A DNA stretch of 38,203 nucleotides from DATBSK01 sp040902705 (GCA_040902705.1 JBBDWT010000061.1:1-38203), one strand, 5' to 3'; positions 25,598 through 33,935 are shown, counted from the stretch's first letter. Program-made: numbers and translations. Notes: a model not told the origin generated them from the sequence alone.

Positions 25598-26862
25598 TGC
25601 CCGAAGCAGCAGGCGCACTCACCGACCATCGCGGGAGGCCGCGGGTCGCGGTCACCGGGATGGGCGTGAAGGCGCCGGCCGGCTCCGACCTCGACACGTT
25701 CTGGGGCCGCATCCGCGGTGCACAGCCGACCGCGGGGCCGATCCAAGCGTTCGACACGACGGACCAGCCCGTCAAGTTCGCGTGCGAGGTCCGCGACTTC
25801 GACCCGACGCCGTACTTCAACCCGAAGGAGCAGCGCCGCCAGGACCGTGTGACCCAGCTCGGGTTCGCGGCCGCGGCCGACGCGTTGTCCGACGCCGGCG
25901 AGCTCGGCGCGACCGATCCGGAGCGCTGCGCGGTCATCGCGGCCAGCGGAGTCGGCGGGCTGCACACGCTCGAGGAGAACTGCGAGACCTACTTCGAGAA
26001 GGGCCCGTCGCGCGTCAGCCCGTTCTTCGTCCCGATGATGATGCCCAACGCGACCGCCGGGCTGATCTCGATCCGCTTCGGGTGGACCGGCCCCGCGCTG
26101 TGCATCGCCACCGCGTGCGCCGCGGGCGCGAACGCGATCGGTGAGGGCGCGCGGCTCATCCGCGACGGGTCGTCGGACGTCGTGATCGCCGGGGGCACCG
26201 AGTTCCCGATCACGCGGATCACCGTCGCCGCGTTCGCCCGCATGACGGCGCTGAGCTCGCGCAACGACGATCCCCAGCACGCGTCGCGCCCGTTCGACGC
26301 CGACCGTGACGGCTTCGTGATCGCCGAGGGATCGGGCTTCTTCGTGCTCGAGTCGCTCGAGCGCGCCCGTACGCGTGGCGCGCGCATCTACGGGGAGGTC
26401 GCGGGCTACGGCCGCAACGCCGACGCGTACCACATCACCGCTCCGTCGCCCGGCGGCACCGGTGCCGCGCGCTGCATGGAGCAGGCGCTCGACGATGCCG
26501 GTCTCTCCCCCGCCGACGTCGGACACATCAACGCGCACGGCACGTCGACGGAGCTCAACGACCTCGCCGAGTCGCAGGCGATCAACAAGGTGTGGGGCGA
26601 CTCGTCGCCCCCCGTCACGTCGTCGAAGGGCGTGCTCGGTCACATGATCGCGGGCGCGGGGGCCGCGGAGGCCGTGGTCTCGATGCTGTCGATCCGTGAC
26701 GGCATCGTCCCGCCCACGGCGAACTTCGAGAGGCCCGGCGACGACATCAACCTCGACATCGTGACGGGTGCACCCCGAGAGATCGGTGCGAAGCCCGTGA
26801 TCTCGAACTCGTTCGGGTTCGGTGGCCACAACGCTTCGCTGGTGCTGACGCCGACGGCGTGA
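25597..26862 (+). CDS. fabF: Beta-ketoacyl-ACP synthase II
   Basis: FabF elongates acyl-ACP with malonyl-ACP. The 421-residue protein has the Cys-His-His site of the KAS I/II family: C174 in IATACAAGANAIGEG, H314 in INAHGTSTELND and H349 in KGVLGHMIAGAGAAE. RVAVTGMGVKAPAGSD near the N-terminus and SNSFGFGGHNASLVL at the end are conserved. It begins on the acpP stop (TAATG) and its own stop overlaps the next GTG (GTGA), so acpP, fabF and the carboxyltransferase are translationally coupled. Confidence 0.97.
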   Translation: MPEAAGALTDHRGRPRVAVTGMGVKAPAGSDLDTFWGRIRGAQPTAGPIQAFDTTDQPVKFACEVRDFDPTPYFNPKEQRRQDRVTQLGFAAAADALSDAGELGATDPERCAVIAASGVGGLHTLEENCETYFEKGPSRVSPFFVPMMMPNATAGLISIRFGWTGPALCIATACAAGANAIGEGARLIRDGSSDVVIAGGTEFPITRITVAAFARMTALSSRNDDPQHASRPFDADRDGFVIAEGSGFFVLESLERARTRGARIYGEVAGYGRNADAYHITAPSPGGTGAARCMEQALDDAGLSPADVGHINAHGTSTELNDLAESQAINKVWGDSSPPVTSSKGVLGHMIAGAGAAEAVVSMLSIRDGIVPPTANFERPGDDINLDIVTGAPREIGAKPVISNSFGFGGHNASLVLTPTA

Positions 26863-28241
26863 CGAGATTCCCCGCGTCCGTCCCCCTGGGCGAGCGCCGG
26901 AGCGACGCCGCCACCGCCCACCTCACCGAGATCGACGGTCGCCCGGTCGCGGAGTTCACCCTGCGCGGGGGCAAGCACGTCGGCGCGATCGGTCCGCCCG
27001 AAGGCCTGGCGATCGAGCGGGTGGCGAAGGTCGCCGTCGAGACCGGCGTGCCCATCGTGGGCACGATCGCCTCCTCCGGTGCCGACGTCACCGAGGGCGT
27101 CGCGTCGCTGCATGCCTGGGGACTCGTTGCCCGGGCCCTCGGCAACGCGTCCGGTGTCGTCCCCATCGTGCTCACGGTCGTCGGCCCCTGCGTCTCGGGC
27201 CCTGCGCTGCTGCTGGGCATCGCCGACGTCGTCGTGATGACCGAGGAGGCCTACGCGTACGTCAGCGGCCCCGACACGGTGCGTGCGTTCACGGGGATGG
27301 ACGTCGACCACCGGGGTCTCGGCGCCGCGACGATGCACGGCAGCCGGAGCGGGGTGGCGAGCTTCGTCGTCGCCGACGAGGCCGCGGGGCGCGAGATCGT
27401 GGCCGCGGTCCTCGACTACCTCCCGGCGAACCACCTGGACGACCCGCCGCGCTGGCGGTCGGACGATCCGGTCGACCGCGACTGCGCCCGGGCGGCAGCG
27501 ATCGTGCCGACGCGTCCGAACGCGTCGTACGACGTGCGCGTCGTGATCGAAGATGTGCTCGACCGGAGCACCTTCCTCGAGCTGCGCGCCGGCCACGCGG
27601 GCAACATGGTGACCGGGCTGGGTCGACTCGATGGTCGAACGGTCGCGATCGTCGCCAACCAGCCGCAGCACCGCGCCGGGACGATCGACATCGAGGCCTC
27701 CGAGAAGGCGGCGCGGTTCGTGCAGTGGTGCGACTGCTTCAACATCCCCCTCGTCACGTTCGTCGACACCCCCGGCTTCGAGCCCGGGAAGGATCTCGAG
27801 TGGCGCGGGATGATCCGCCACGGCGCCGAGCTGGTCTACGCGTACGCCGGCGCCACCGTCCCGAGGCTCTGCGTCGTCCTGCGCAAGGCGTACGGCGGTG
27901 CATTCATCGTCATGGACTCCAAGGGCATGGGAAACGACTGGTGCGGCGCGTGGCCGACGGCGGAGATCGCGGTGATGGGGGCCCCCGGGGCGGTGGCGAT
28001 CCTGCACGGCCGGAGGCTCCGCGACCTCGACGACCCCGGCGAGCGCCTCCGGGTGCAGGCCGACATGGAGCACGAGTACGAGGACCGCTTCGCGAATCCG
28101 TACGTCGCGGCAGAGCGGGGCTACATCGACGACGTGCTCGCCGCCGCCGACACTCGCCGCGTCCTGGCCGCCGCCCTCGCCCACCTGTCGACGAAGCGCG
28201 AGCGGCTCCCACCCCGCCGCCACGGCAACACACCGCTATAG
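26859..28241 (+). CDS. accD: Acyl-CoA carboxylase carboxyltransferase subunit (short form)
   Basis: The 460-residue protein is of the crotonase-fold carboxyltransferase family (PccB/AccD type), which moves the carboxyl group from carboxybiotin to acetyl- or propionyl-CoA. The first half has VVGPCVSGPALLLGIAD and YVSGPDTVRAFTGMDVD; the second has NQPQHRAGTIDIEASEKAAR, LVTFVDTPGFEPGKDLEWRG and LRKAYGGAFIVMDSKGMG. It is shorter than usual family members (about 510-540 residues) because the leading helical segment is missing; it starts directly at the equivalent of the first lobe. Its position at the end of the fab operon suggests malonyl-CoA supply. The biotin carboxylase subunit is not in the window. 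The GTG start overlaps the fabF stop. Substrate preference is not evident. Confidence 0.9.
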   Translation: MTRFPASVPLGERRSDAATAHLTEIDGRPVAEFTLRGGKHVGAIGPPEGLAIERVAKVAVETGVPIVGTIASSGADVTEGVASLHAWGLVARALGNASGVVPIVLTVVGPCVSGPALLLGIADVVVMTEEAYAYVSGPDTVRAFTGMDVDHRGLGAATMHGSRSGVASFVVADEAAGREIVAAVLDYLPANHLDDPPRWRSDDPVDRDCARAAAIVPTRPNASYDVRVVIEDVLDRSTFLELRAGHAGNMVTGLGRLDGRTVAIVANQPQHRAGTIDIEASEKAARFVQWCDCFNIPLVTFVDTPGFEPGKDLEWRGMIRHGAELVYAYAGATVPRLCVVLRKAYGGAFIVMDSKGMGNDWCGAWPTAEIAVMGAPGAVAILHGRRLRDLDDPGERLRVQADMEHEYEDRFANPYVAAERGYIDDVLAAADTRRVLAAALAHLSTKRERLPPRRHGNTPL

Positions 28242-28246
28242 GTTGT

Positions 28247-28291
28247 CTTGGCGTCAGAAACCCGCGCCCAGCGCAGGTGTCTGACGCCAAG
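28247..28291 (+). terminator. Strong hairpin between accD and fabI
   Basis: A perfect 12-bp stem, CTTGGCGTCAGA (28247-28258) and TCTGACGCCAAG (28280-28291), with a 21-base loop that can itself pair (GCGC/GCGC). It starts six bases after the accD stop and ends 29 bases before fabI. It may terminate the operon or adjust the level of fabI; no U tract follows. Confidence 0.6.
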
Positions 28292-28320
28292 GCTTCGATC
28301 TTCGAGGGAGGCCCGGCTCA

Positions 28321-29076
28321 ATGTTGCTCGACGGGAAGCGGATCCTCGTCTCCGGCGTGCTCAACGACGCGTCGATGGCGTTCTCGGCCGCGCGCCTGGC
28401 CCAGGAGGAGGGCGCCGAGGTCGTGCTCTCGTCGTTCGGGCGAGTGATGCGCCTGACCGAGCGGACCGCGAAGCGGCTCCCGAACGAGGTGCAGATCGTC
28501 GAGCTCGACGCGTCGAACGCCGACGACGTCGCCGCGCTCGCGGAGCGCGTCGGCGGGAAGCTCGACGGAGTGCTCCACGCCATCGCGTTCGCGCCCGAGT
28601 CGTGCCTCGGCGGCGGCTTCCTCGACGCTCCGTGGGAGGACGTCGCGGTCGCGCTCCAGGTCTCGGCGTACTCGTTGAAGTCGCTCGCGGTGGGCGCGCT
28701 CCCGCTGATGTCGCCCGGCGGTTCGATCGTCGGGCTCGACTTCGACAACACCGTCGCGTGGCCCGTCTACGACTGGATGGGCGTCGCGAAGTCGGCGTTC
28801 GAGTCGGTGTCGCGCTACCTCGCGAAGGAGCTCGGCCCGCAGGGCATCCGGGTGAACCTGGTTGCGGCGGGGCCGATCCGCACGATGGCAGCCAAGAGCA
28901 TCCCGGGCTTCGAGGCCTTCGAGGAGGTCTGGGCCCAGCGCGCGCCGCTTGGCTGGGACATCCGGGACCCCGAGCCGGTCGCGAAGGCGTGCGTCGCGCT
29001 GCTCTCCGACTACTTCCCCGCGACCACCGGCGAGATGCTCCACGTCGACGGCGGCTTCCACGCCGTCGGCGCGTAG
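28321..29076 (+). CDS. fabI: Enoyl-[ACP] reductase, InhA/FabI type
   Basis: FabI makes the last reduction of each elongation round, with NADH. The 251-residue protein starts LLDGKRILVSGVLNDASMAF, close to the InhA N-terminus. The catalytic Tyr and Lys are in WPVYDWMGVAKSAFESV, and SIVGLDFDNT, NLVAAGPIRTMAAKS and RAPLGWDIRD are the InhA-like landmarks. Compared with mycobacterial InhA the substrate-loop region is shorter, as in ordinary chain-length FabI, and the InhA S94 (isoniazid-relevant) is alanine here (LHAIAFAPE). GGGAGG lies upstream of the ATG. It is separated from the main fab operon by a strong hairpin but completes the pathway. It converges on bcp. Confidence 0.95.
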   Translation: MLLDGKRILVSGVLNDASMAFSAARLAQEEGAEVVLSSFGRVMRLTERTAKRLPNEVQIVELDASNADDVAALAERVGGKLDGVLHAIAFAPESCLGGGFLDAPWEDVAVALQVSAYSLKSLAVGALPLMSPGGSIVGLDFDNTVAWPVYDWMGVAKSAFESVSRYLAKELGPQGIRVNLVAAGPIRTMAAKSIPGFEAFEEVWAQRAPLGWDIRDPEPVAKACVALLSDYFPATTGEMLHVDGGFHAVGA

Positions 29077-29088
29077 GAAGCGCGTCCG

Positions 29089-29553
29089 TCACCCCTGGAG
29101 CGCGGCGCTGACCTTCGGGACCGTGTCCTTCGGGCTCACCTTGTAGAACGCAGCGGCGATCTTTCCCTGCTCGTCGATCACGAATGCCGAGCGGACGACG
29201 CCCAGGTACTTCTTGCCGTACATCGACTTCTCGCCCCAGACGCCCCACTTGTCGGCGACCTGATGCTCGGTGTCGGCGAGGAGCGGGAAGCCCAGGCCGT
29301 ACTTCGTGTCGAACTTCTGCTGCTTCTCCGGTGTGTCGGGGCTGATCCCCAGCACGACCGCTTTGAGCTTCTTGAGCGCGGGCATCGCGTCGCGCAGAGA
29401 GCACGACTGGGTCGTGCATCCCGGCGTGTCGGCCTTCGGGTAGAAGTACACGACGACGCGCTTGCCCTTGTAGTCGCTGAGCTTGACCTTGTGGCCCTTC
29501 TGATCGCTCAACGTGAACGCGGGCGCCTTCGCCCCGACCTTCAACTCCGCCAC
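29089..29553 (-). CDS. bcp: Thiol peroxidase of the Bcp/PrxQ type
   Basis: Bcp reduces hydrogen peroxide and organic peroxides with thioredoxin. The 154-residue thioredoxin-fold protein has the peroxidatic C46 in YPKADTPGCTTQSCSLRD and the resolving C51 five residues later, the atypical 2-Cys PrxQ arrangement. APAFTLSDQKG and VLGISPDTPEKQQKF are usual. The start is GTG at 29551-29553. It is divergent from the MFS transporter gene and only 12 bases from the convergent fabI stop, with no clear terminator between. Confidence 0.95.
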   Translation of the reverse strand: MAELKVGAKAPAFTLSDQKGHKVKLSDYKGKRVVVYFYPKADTPGCTTQSCSLRDAMPALKKLKAVVLGISPDTPEKQQKFDTKYGLGFPLLADTEHQVADKWGVWGEKSMYGKKYLGVVRSAFVIDEQGKIAAAFYKVSPKDTVPKVSAALQG

Positions 29554-29642
29554 CGTTGCCCCCCAACTCCCGAGACCCGCCTCGCCTGAGCCGGGTCCGG
29601 TGCCCGATCCCGTTCAGGGTGGGTCACCGTTCTCCCCGTAGC

Positions 29643-31249
29643 ATGCCGCACGTGCGGCGCCGAGTGCTCGTCAGCATCGACGTCGCGCCTGCCTCCGTCA
29701 CCGAGCTCGTACGCAGCACACTCGACCTCGTCGTCGCTCCCAACGGCGAGCTCGACGGTCCCTTGCAGCACAGCACCGACAGCACCGCGCGCCTCCACGC
29801 ATCGATCAGCCCGGTCGACGGCGGGTCCACGCAGATCACCCTGGACGCGACCTCCGATCTGCGCGTCCCGTACTTCGGGTGGGTCGTCCGGCTCATCACG
29901 TGGCTCGCGGCCGGCGCGGCGCTGCACCATGCGACTCGGGCGCTCGAGGCTGCTGCGGCGGGCGACGCCCCGCCGCCGCCGCCCCGACGGGTGCCGTTCC
30001 TCCCGCCCACCTCCTTCACCGCAGAGCACGCGAGCCGCCTCGCCGCCGTCGCCCTGGTCGGGGCCATCGCCAACTTCAGCGGCGCGCTCTTGACCCAGAA
30101 CGGCGATGCCGTCACCGACTCGTTCGGACAGACGGACGAGGCGCTCGGCTTCGCCCTCGCCCTGTCACGCATCGGAGTCCTGTTCGCATTGGCGGCGAGT
30201 GTCCTCGCCGACCGGGTGGGACGCCGTCGGCTCATCCTTGGTGGTCTCGCGACAGCCGCGCTCGCGAACGGCGTGGCCGCGCTTGCACCGAGCTTCGAGG
30301 TGTTCACGGCGTCGCAGGTCGTCACGCGCGCGGCACTGCAGTGCACGGTGGTCGTCGCATCGGTCGCCGCGGTCGAGGACGCGCCCGAGGGCGCACGCGC
30401 GTACGCGCTCTCGCTGTTCGCCCTGGCACTGGGGCTCGGGTTCGGTCTCTCGGTGCTCCTGCTCCCGCTCGCCGATCTCGGTAACGACGGCTGGCGGATC
30501 GCGTTCGGCATCAGCGCCGCGACGCTGGTCTTCCTCCCGAGCCTGAGCCGTCGTCTCCACGAGACCCAGCGCTTCAGAGCGCTCACGGCACGCACCAAGG
30601 AGCGCGGCCACATCAGAGAGCTCTTCGATCGGAAGTACGGGTTCCGGTTCCTCCTGCTCGGGCTCACCGCGTTCCTGACGAACATCTTCGCCGCGCCGTC
30701 GTCGCAGCTCACCAACCGCTACCTCACCGGCGCCCACGACTTCTCGAACTCCGAGGTCGCGCTGTTCCGCGGGATCACGGCCGGACCGCCCGGGATCCTC
30801 GGCATCCTCATCGCGGGTCGACTGGCCGAGTCACGCGGACGTCGGCCGGTCGCGGTGATGGGCCTGCTCCTCGCGACGCTCTTCCAGGTCGCGTTCTTCG
30901 TCGGCGACGGCGCGCTGCTGTGGGTGGCACCGGCGATCGCGATCGTCGCGGCCGCATGCGCGGGCGTGGCGGTCGGCACCGTCAACACCGAGCTGTTCCC
31001 CACCGAGGTGCGCAGCACGTCGAACGGCTTCCTCCTCGTGTGCGGCGTGGCCGGTGCGGCGTTCGGGCTGCTGCTCGCGACGCAGATCAACGACCTCGTC
31101 CGCGCGCACCGCCCGGACCACGNNNNNNNNNNGGCCCGGCGAGCGCGCTCTGCGCTATCGCGCCCTTCGTCGCGGCCGTGCTCGTGCTGCCCCGCCTCCC
31201 CGAGACGCGTGCCCGTAGGCTCGACGACGTGAGCCCGTCGGAGGTCTGA
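29643..31249 (+). CDS. MFS transporter with an N-terminal extra domain, broken by an assembly gap
   Basis: The main part is a 12-helix major facilitator (VALVGAIANFSGALLTQNGD; motif A VLADRVGRRRLILGG; a second half RYLTGAHDFSNSEVALFRG and AGRLAESRGRRPVAVMGLLL). Before it stand about 125 residues not usual in the family: a compact beta-rich segment (RRVLVSIDVAPASVTELVRS; ISPVDGGSTQITLDATSD), one hydrophobic helix and a proline-rich linker (GDAPPPPPRR). It resembles a START/SRPBCC-type domain, but I cannot confirm this. Ten N at 31123-31132 shift the frame; the C-terminus continues as GPASALCAIAPFVAAVLV to the stop at 31249. The start may be ATG 29643 or, if TAGCAT (29639-29644) is the -10 box, a leaderless GTG at 29652. 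The substrate is unknown. Confidence 0.82.
31123..31132. other. Assembly gap (10 N)
   Basis: The gap lies in the last helices of the MFS transporter. The two flanking frames agree only if the true distance is 2 modulo 3; a one-base overlap of the flanks would restore the frame as RPDHGPASALC. Confidence 0.95.
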
Positions 31250-31286
31250 CGCGACTCGGCGGCGAGTCGCAAGGGGTGATCTGAGG

Positions 31287-32078
31287 ATGTCGGGGAGCGA
31301 TCCGCTCGCGGGTTTCGAGAGGTCGACCTTCACCGCGGACGGCGAGACCCGCGACGTGTACCGCGCGGGGAGCGGCCCGGCGGTCATCGTGATCCACGAG
31401 ATGCCGGGCCTGCACCCCGGTGTCGCCGACTTCGCGCGACGAGTCGTCGACCGGGGCTTCCACGTGCGGCTGCCCTCGCTCTTCGGAACACCGGGCCGAC
31501 CGGTGACCGTCGGCTACACCATCGGATCGCTGGTCAGCGGGTGCATCTCGCGCGACTTCGCCTCGTGGGCACTCGACCGCACGAGCGCGATCAACACCTG
31601 GCTGCGGGCGTTGGCGGCCGATGCGCACGACGCCTGCGGCGGCAAGGGCGTCGGTGCGGTCGGGATGTGCTTCACCGGGGGCTTCGCGCTGGGGATGATG
31701 CTCGACGACCGGATGCTCGCGCCGGTGCTCAGCCAGCCCTCGCTGCCGTTCCCGATCGGCAAGAAGCGCAAGGCGGCCGTCGGCATCAGCGACGCCGACC
31801 TCGCGGCAGTCGCCGAGCGCGCGAACGGCGGCGCATGCCTCATGGGGCTGCGGTTCACCGAGGATGTCGCCGTCCCTGCGGCTCGGTTCGAGACACTGCG
31901 ACGCGCGCTCGGCGAGAAGTTCATCGCGGTCGAGATCGACTCGTCGAAGGGCAATCCGCACGGCTTCAAGCGACGCGCGCACTCCGTGCTGACCGAGGAC
32001 TTCGTCGACGAGCCGGGGAACCCGACCGTCGACGCGATGGAGCGCGTGCTGGCCTTCTTCGACGAGCGGCTCCGCTGA
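31287..32078 (+). CDS. Dienelactone hydrolase-like alpha/beta hydrolase
   Basis: The 263-residue protein has the family's oxyanion and nucleophile features: VIVIHEMPGLHPGVADFARR with E38, and C128 in GAVGMCFTGGFALGMML as a cysteine nucleophile. The C-terminal histidine is probably H225 or H232 in NPHGFKRRAHSVL. The nucleophile motif has one extra residue (GMCFTGG) compared with classical GYCLGG. Members hydrolyse cyclic esters or other small esters; no aromatic-degradation gene is nearby, so the natural substrate is unknown. The ATG at 31287 has a purine-rich GAGG directly before it. It may belong with the upstream MFS gene (37-base spacing). Confidence 0.87.
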   Translation: MSGSDPLAGFERSTFTADGETRDVYRAGSGPAVIVIHEMPGLHPGVADFARRVVDRGFHVRLPSLFGTPGRPVTVGYTIGSLVSGCISRDFASWALDRTSAINTWLRALAADAHDACGGKGVGAVGMCFTGGFALGMMLDDRMLAPVLSQPSLPFPIGKKRKAAVGISDADLAAVAERANGGACLMGLRFTEDVAVPAARFETLRRALGEKFIAVEIDSSKGNPHGFKRRAHSVLTEDFVDEPGNPTVDAMERVLAFFDERLR

Positions 32079-32097
32079 GCGGACGCGCCCCGCTCAG
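32075..32097. terminator. Bidirectional hairpin containing both stop codons
   Basis: CTGAGCGG (32075-32082), loop ACGCGCC, CCGCTCAG (32090-32097). The TGA of the dienelactone hydrolase gene lies in the left arm and the TGA of the anti-sigma gene (opposite strand) in the right arm, so one hairpin can serve both convergent transcripts. Confidence 0.65.
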
Positions 32098-32738
32098 GAC
32101 GGGAACGCGCCGCGGCACACGACCGCGTTGATGCCGTCGACCATCTCGAGGACCGAGTCGCCCGCACGACGCTCGACCGGACCCGTCCACGACCCGCGCC
32201 CGTCGCTGACCGTCATGCTCCCGACGACCGTCGAACCACCGGATCGCCGCAGGACCAGCTCGTACTCGCCGTCGGGGACCGCGTAGTCGACGGTCACGGC
32301 GACGCCGGCCGGCGTCCCCGCGGTCGCGACGACCCGACCGACCCGGATGCCCGCGGGAGTCTGCATCGGCGCGCTCCGCAGCTCGGGCGCCGCGCCTTCG
32401 ACGTCGGAGCGACCCGCGTCGACGACCCGCACGACCCCCACCGCACCGATCGTCGCCGCCGCGGCGACCGCGACGAGCGCGGTCACCGCCCGTCGACGCG
32501 CCCGGCGGTCACGTCGGGTCGCGCCCACGACCCTGCGGCCGAAGCCCGCGGGGGGCTCGGCCTCCGGCGCCAGCTGCACGAGCAGATCGGCGACGCCGGC
32601 GAGCTCGGCGACCTCCGACTGGCATGCCGGGCACCGGTGCACGTGCTCGAGCACCGCGGCGCGGTCGGCCCCGTCGAGCAGATCGAGGGCGAGCTCGGGC
32701 GCGGCGTCGCGTGCGGCAGCACACTCCCGAGCGGTCAT
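32094..32738 (-). CDS. Zinc-binding anti-sigma factor, membrane-anchored
   Basis: The 214-residue protein carries the ZAS zinc motif H32-x3-C36-x2-C39 (HVHRCPACQ) that binds ECF sigma factors, one transmembrane segment at about residues 84-105 (AVTALVAVAAAATIGAVGVV), and an extracytoplasmic beta-rich domain (GEYELVLRRSGGSTVVGSMTV) similar to the C-terminal domain of RskA-type factors. It would hold the sigma factor encoded just upstream at the membrane until a signal arrives. The ATG at 32736-32738 is 16 bases after the sigma stop, the usual sigma/anti-sigma order. Confidence 0.9.
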   Translation of the reverse strand: MTARECAAARDAAPELALDLLDGADRAAVLEHVHRCPACQSEVAELAGVADLLVQLAPEAEPPAGFGRRVVGATRRDRRARRRAVTALVAVAAAATIGAVGVVRVVDAGRSDVEGAAPELRSAPMQTPAGIRVGRVVATAGTPAGVAVTVDYAVPDGEYELVLRRSGGSTVVGSMTVSDGRGSWTGPVERRAGDSVLEMVDGINAVVCRGAFPS

Positions 32739-32754
32739 CGGGCGGTCGCGGTCG

Positions 32755-33357
32755 TCATTCGGCGCGCTCCTGGTGCGCGAGCGCGGTCCGGAGCCGGGTC
32801 ATCGCGGCACGGATCCGCGTCTTCGCGGTCCCGAGGGGGATCCCCTCCGCCTCCGCGACCTCCCGTCCACTCAGCCCGAGCACGCCCGTGAGCACGATCG
32901 CGCGGCGCTGGTCGATCGGCAACGCGGCGATCGCGACCCGGAGCCGCGCGACCTCCTCCGTCACCTCGACAACGTCGGCGGGCCCGGGACCGGGCGCCGG
33001 GATGACGGCGGCCAGCAGGCCGTCGGGATCCATGATCTGCGGCCGCCGGATCCGCACCTGGTCGATCGAGAGGTTCCGGGTGATCGTGAGCAGCCAGCTC
33101 ACGACGCTCCCGCGGCGGCGGTCGTACGTCGACGCGTGGCGCCACGCCCGGAGCAGCGCCTCCTGGGCGATGTCCTCGGCCAGGGTCTCGTCGTTCGTGA
33201 TGACCCGGGCGAGGCCGTACACGCGGCGCTGGAAGCGCGCGACGAACGCCTCGGTTGCATCCGGGTCGCCGGTAGCGAGCCCGGCGACCAGCGCTTCGTC
33301 CGACGCGGGCCACATGAAGGAGTACGGGCGGGGGCGCCAACTGGATTGCTGGGACAC
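32755..33357 (-). CDS. ECF RNA polymerase sigma factor
   Basis: The 200-residue protein has sigma region 2 (EAFVARFQRRVYGLARVITN; ETLAEDIAQEALLRAWRHA; GSVVSWLLTITRNLSIDQVR) and region 4 with its helix-turn-helix (ALPIDQRRAIVLTGVLGLSG; LGTAKTRIRAAMTRLR). The promoter group it recognises is not evident; SigK-like factors pair with RskA-like anti-sigmas, which fits the neighbour. The GTG at 33357 is the first start; an ATG at 33315 is also possible and gives a more typical N-terminus. A TAGCGT -10 candidate is at 33375-33380. It is divergent from a secreted cupredoxin gene that is the obvious candidate target. Confidence 0.94.
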   Translation of the reverse strand: MSQQSSWRPRPYSFMWPASDEALVAGLATGDPDATEAFVARFQRRVYGLARVITNDETLAEDIAQEALLRAWRHASTYDRRRGSVVSWLLTITRNLSIDQVRIRRPQIMDPDGLLAAVIPAPGPGPADVVEVTEEVARLRVAIAALPIDQRRAIVLTGVLGLSGREVAEAEGIPLGTAKTRIRAAMTRLRTALAHQERAE

Positions 33358-33397
33358 CCGGCTGCCGCACGATCACGCTATCGGGCAATCCGCGGCG

Positions 33398-33450
33398 CCG
33401 GGTCACCCGTATACCCGGAGCAGCGTCCGGACACCCCGTCCGGACACCCC
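33398..33450. promoter_or_regulatory. Control region between the sigma factor and cupredoxin genes
   Basis: It contains an inverted repeat CCGGGT (33398-33403)/ACCCGG (33413-33418), placed at the -35 position of the sigma gene's candidate promoter, and a perfect tandem repeat of the 13-mer GTCCGGACACCCC (33425-33437 and 33438-33450) directly before the cupredoxin ribosome binding site. These may be sites for the ECF sigma or another regulator. Confidence 0.45.
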
Positions 33451-33465
33451 AAGGAGCCCACCACC

Positions 33466-33927
33466 ATGCGCACGTCGCTCGCCGCTCTGGTCGTCGCCCT
33501 GTCGGTCCTCGCACTCACCGCGACCGCGGGCGCATCTGCTCCGGCCAAGAAGAAGCCACCCGTCACCCTGGATGGCGACGTCAACAACAAGGGCGTCGGC
33601 AAGGCAAGGGCCGACACCGAGCTCGAGGCCGACAGCTTCTCCTTCGACAAGACGTTCCTCAAGGGCAAGGCGGGGAGCACCGTGAACGTCACGATCAAGA
33701 ACGTGAGTGACGTGAACCACACCTTCACGATCGACGACCAGGACATCGACGAGGAGCTCGAGCCCGGCAAGAGCGCGACCGTCGAGGTGAAGATCCCCGC
33801 CAACGGGACGATCGCGAACTTCTCCTGCCGCTTCCACGTGTCGTCGGGGATGCAGGGCGCGTTCTTCTCGACGAAGGGCGCCACCGCGAAGGGCAGCAAG
33901 TCGTCCGACGGAGGCTACGGGTACTGA
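33466..33927 (+). CDS. Secreted cupredoxin-domain protein
   Basis: The 153-residue product has a signal peptide (SLAALVVALSVLALTATAGA, ending near ASAPAKKK), an acidic and lysine-rich linker and a plastocyanin-like domain. Type I copper ligands appear complete: a His in SDVNHTFTID, then Cys, His and Met in FSCRFHVSSGMQGAF (C-x2-H-x4-M). The tail is glycine- and serine-rich and ends GGYGY. It should bind copper outside the membrane and pass electrons or store copper; no oxidase genes are adjacent. AAGGAG (33451-33456) is nine bases before the ATG. Its place opposite an ECF sigma/anti-sigma pair suggests control by that pair. Confidence 0.9.
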   Translation: MRTSLAALVVALSVLALTATAGASAPAKKKPPVTLDGDVNNKGVGKARADTELEADSFSFDKTFLKGKAGSTVNVTIKNVSDVNHTFTIDDQDIDEELEPGKSATVEVKIPANGTIANFSCRFHVSSGMQGAFFSTKGATAKGSKSSDGGYGY

Positions 33928-33935
33928 TCGCCGCA

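Noticed and set aside
29077..29088. A terminator between fabI and bcp
   Set aside because: The 12-base spacer and its surroundings form no stem better than chance; both genes may overlap at their 3' ends in mRNA.
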